The notes under the pieces: generated by a model | What the model was told of the DNA's origin: nothing | The model's input: the letters and a program-made list of their open reading frames with translations, nothing else | The model's database searches: none | Translations under genes and position numbers: made by a program | From: Treponema sp. UBA937 | GTDB taxonomy: Bacteria; Spirochaetota; Spirochaetia; Treponematales; Breznakiellaceae | DNA: 7,396 nt | Direction of reading: 5' to 3' | Assembly: GCA_002293455.1 (NCBI GenBank) | Contig: DBDH01000106.1 | Location: forward strand, 1-7,396 | Part shown: piece by piece, positions 6,056 through 7,396 of the stretch | Layout: each line of letters starts with the position of its first letter | How positions within the stretch are numbered: position 1 is the first letter of the stretch

Positions 6056-6130
6056 CCGGCCGTTAAAATTGCCTTATAAATCTTTTTCTATACAATACAA
6101 TGAGATTTACAGGGCAGTTTTAATGGTTGG
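6056..6130 (+). promoter_or_regulatory. Large imperfect hairpin between the orphan gene and glnS
   Basis: Positions 6056-6083 pair with 6103-6130 over 28 positions: 22 Watson-Crick pairs, five G-U pairs and one A-C mismatch (6076 with 6110). The loop is 19 bases (6084-6102). The five G-U pairs would be C-A mismatches in the minus-strand RNA, so the fold favours the plus transcript. The right arm ends two bases before the glnS ribosome binding site, and no T-run follows, so it is not a standard intrinsic terminator. It may limit readthrough from the orphan gene, affect glnS translation on readthrough RNA, or be a small palindromic repeat element. Confidence 0.62.
6069..6096 (+). promoter_or_regulatory. 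Candidate glnS promoter inside the hairpin
   Basis: TTGCCT (6069-6074) and TACAAT (6091-6096) are 16 bp apart. The -35 lies in the left arm and the -10 in the loop of the inverted repeat. Start would be near 6103, so transcripts from this promoter would contain only the right arm and could not form the hairpin; only readthrough RNA from upstream would. Confidence 0.45.
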
Positions 6131-6146
6131 TGGAAGGAGTTCTATC

Positions 6147-7396
6147 ATGGCAAACGAACAGGATGCGTCTGCATCATCATCATCTTCTTCTGACTTTATC
6201 AGCGAATTTATCAAAGAGGATTTAGCAAACGGCAAGTGCGATTATGTACACACCCGCTTTCCGCCCGAACCGAACGGCTGGCTTCATATTGGACACTGCA
6301 AGGCCCTTGCGGTGGATTTTTCTATGGCGGAAAAGTTCGGCGGAAAATGCAATCTTCGTTTTGATGATACGAATCCCGAAAAAGAAGATGTTTCCTACGT
6401 GGAAGCTATCAAGCGCGATATACAGTGGCTCGGCTTTGACTGGGAAGACCGCGAGTACTATGCTTCCGATTATTACGAATACCTGTATGAACTCGCGGTT
6501 AAGCTCATCAAAAAAGGCAAAGCCTACGTTGATGATTTAACCGATGCGGAAATGCGCGAGTATCGCGGAACAGCTGTTCCCGATAAAAACAATATCACGA
6601 TTACGCCTCCGGGAAGAAACAGTCCCTGGCGTGACCGTTCCGTAGAAGAAAACCTCGATCTGTTTGCGAGAATGCGGGCGGGGGAATTTGCCGACGGCGA
6701 AAAAACTCTCCGCGCGAAAATCGATATGACGCATCCGAATCTTGTCATGCGCGACCCTGTAATGTACCGCATCCGCCGGGCTCATCATTATAGAACCGGT
6801 GACAAATGGTGCATCTATCCCATGTACGATTTTCAGCATCCTTTGTCCGACGCGAAAGAAGGCATCACCCATTCGCTCTGTTCGTTGGAATACGAGATTC
6901 ACCGGCCTTTGTATGAGTGGTTTATTAAGGAAGCGGAAGTATTTCCCAGCCGCCAGATTGAATTCGCGCGGCTCAATATTACGCGCACGGTTCTGTCAAA
7001 ACGCTGGCTTTTGCAGCTCGTCAAGGACAAGCATGTCGCGGGCTGGGACGATCCCCGGATGCCGACCCTTTCCGGTCTCCGCAGAAGAGGCTATACGCCG
7101 GAAGCTATCCGCGATTTTATGTCCCGCATCGGCATCGCAAAAACCGACAGCATGGTTGATTCCGCCTTCCTTGAACACTGTCTCCGGGAAGACCTAAACA
7201 AGCGCGCCCGCCGCGTTATGGCGATTTTGAAGCCCTTAAAGTTGATCGTTGAAAACTGGGAAGACGGCAAGGTTGAAGAACTGGAAGCCGTCAACAATCC
7301 CGAAGATGAATCGGCGGGGAAACGGACGATCTATTTTTCCAAAGAACTTTGGATTGAAGAAGATGATTTTGCTGAAGTTCCGCCGCCCAAGTATTT
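6147..7396 (+). CDS. glnS: Glutaminyl-tRNA synthetase (3' end outside window)
   Basis: This class I enzyme charges tRNA-Gln with glutamine using ATP. The frame is open for 416 codons to the window edge, so the rest of the anticodon-binding barrels, probably 130-170 residues, is missing. Motifs: RFPPEPNGWLHIGH (37-50) with the HIGH signature, RFDDTNPEKED (71-81), YPMYDFQHPLSDAKEGITHS (224-243), CSLEYE (245-250), SRQIEFARLN (268-277) and TVLSKR (281-286), the KMSKS equivalent. R37, Y227, C245 and Q270 align with E. coli R30, Y211, C229 and Q255, known for glutamine selection, which argues for GlnRS rather than GluRS. The start is well supported by GGAAGGAG (6132-6139), seven bases before the ATG. 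A run of six serines (10-15) lies in the N-terminal tail, outside the catalytic core. The presence of glnS suggests direct glutaminylation. Confidence 0.96.
   Translation, partial: MANEQDASASSSSSSDFISEFIKEDLANGKCDYVHTRFPPEPNGWLHIGHCKALAVDFSMAEKFGGKCNLRFDDTNPEKEDVSYVEAIKRDIQWLGFDWEDREYYASDYYEYLYELAVKLIKKGKAYVDDLTDAEMREYRGTAVPDKNNITITPPGRNSPWRDRSVEENLDLFARMRAGEFADGEKTLRAKIDMTHPNLVMRDPVMYRIRRAHHYRTGDKWCIYPMYDFQHPLSDAKEGITHSLCSLEYEIHRPLYEWFIKEAEVFPSRQIEFARLNITRTVLSKRWLLQLVKDKHVAGWDDPRMPTLSGLRRRGYTPEAIRDFMSRIGIAKTDSMVDSAFLEHCLREDLNKRARRVMAILKPLKLIVENWEDGKVEELEAVNNPEDESAGKRTIYFSKELWIEEDDFAEVPPPKY
6172..6191 (+). repeat. Trinucleotide run encoding a serine tract in GlnRS
   Basis: Three TCA codons are followed by three TCT codons (6174-6191), an ATC/TCT-type short repeat. 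Slippage by whole units would stay in frame and only change the length of the flexible N-terminal tail (Ser10-Ser15), so it would not switch the gene off. Confidence 0.7.

Noticed and set aside
6244..7197. Alternative-frame ORFs inside glnS
   Set aside because: The glnS frame is open without interruption from 6147 to the end with all GlnRS motifs, so these are shadows.

Overview
The window looks like ordinary bacterial chromosome of intermediate base composition. It holds two biosynthetic or housekeeping blocks separated by accessory-type genes. No taxonomic marker is present. The gene style (meso-diaminopimelate dehydrogenase next to LysA, a DUF4143-type ATPase, a small toxin-antitoxin pair) would fit a host-associated treponeme-like spirochaete, but this is a weak inference.

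Layout, left to right. A perfect 14-bp stem-loop (7-40) lies downstream of a minus-strand type II toxin-antitoxin pair: a RelE/HigB-like toxin (428-700) followed by an XRE-type antitoxin (100-459). The two genes overlap by 32 bp, and a 19-bp imperfect palindrome upstream (738-756) is a candidate operator. On the plus strand come lysA (895-2184, diaminopimelate decarboxylase) and ddh (2250-3179, meso-diaminopimelate D-dehydrogenase). Ddh makes meso-DAP from tetrahydrodipicolinate in one step and LysA converts it to lysine. The best lysA promoter places transcription start on the A of its ATG, so lysA may be leaderless.

The 189-bp gap after ddh holds three degenerate 28-bp repeats at 41-42 bp spacing, just upstream of the promoter of an AAA+ ATPase with a DUF4143 C-terminus (3369-4595). 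That gene converges with a TatD-like metal-dependent hydrolase (4616-5371, minus) across only 20 bp. A short divergent control region follows, with two TTGACA boxes, and then an unrecognised 188-residue protein (5480-6046, plus).

The window ends inside glnS (6147 onward, glutaminyl-tRNA synthetase), which keeps reading to the last base. Between the orphan gene and glnS is a 28-position imperfect inverted repeat (6056-6130). Its non-Watson-Crick pairs are almost all G-U in the plus-strand RNA, and it appears to contain the glnS promoter.

No IS element, tRNA, rRNA or CRISPR array was seen. The items most worth a second look are the glnS-leader hairpin with its embedded promoter, the periodic repeats before the ATPase gene, the predicted leaderless lysA, and the Ser-for-Gly change in the Ddh nucleotide-binding loop. 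I see no clear new multi-gene system.
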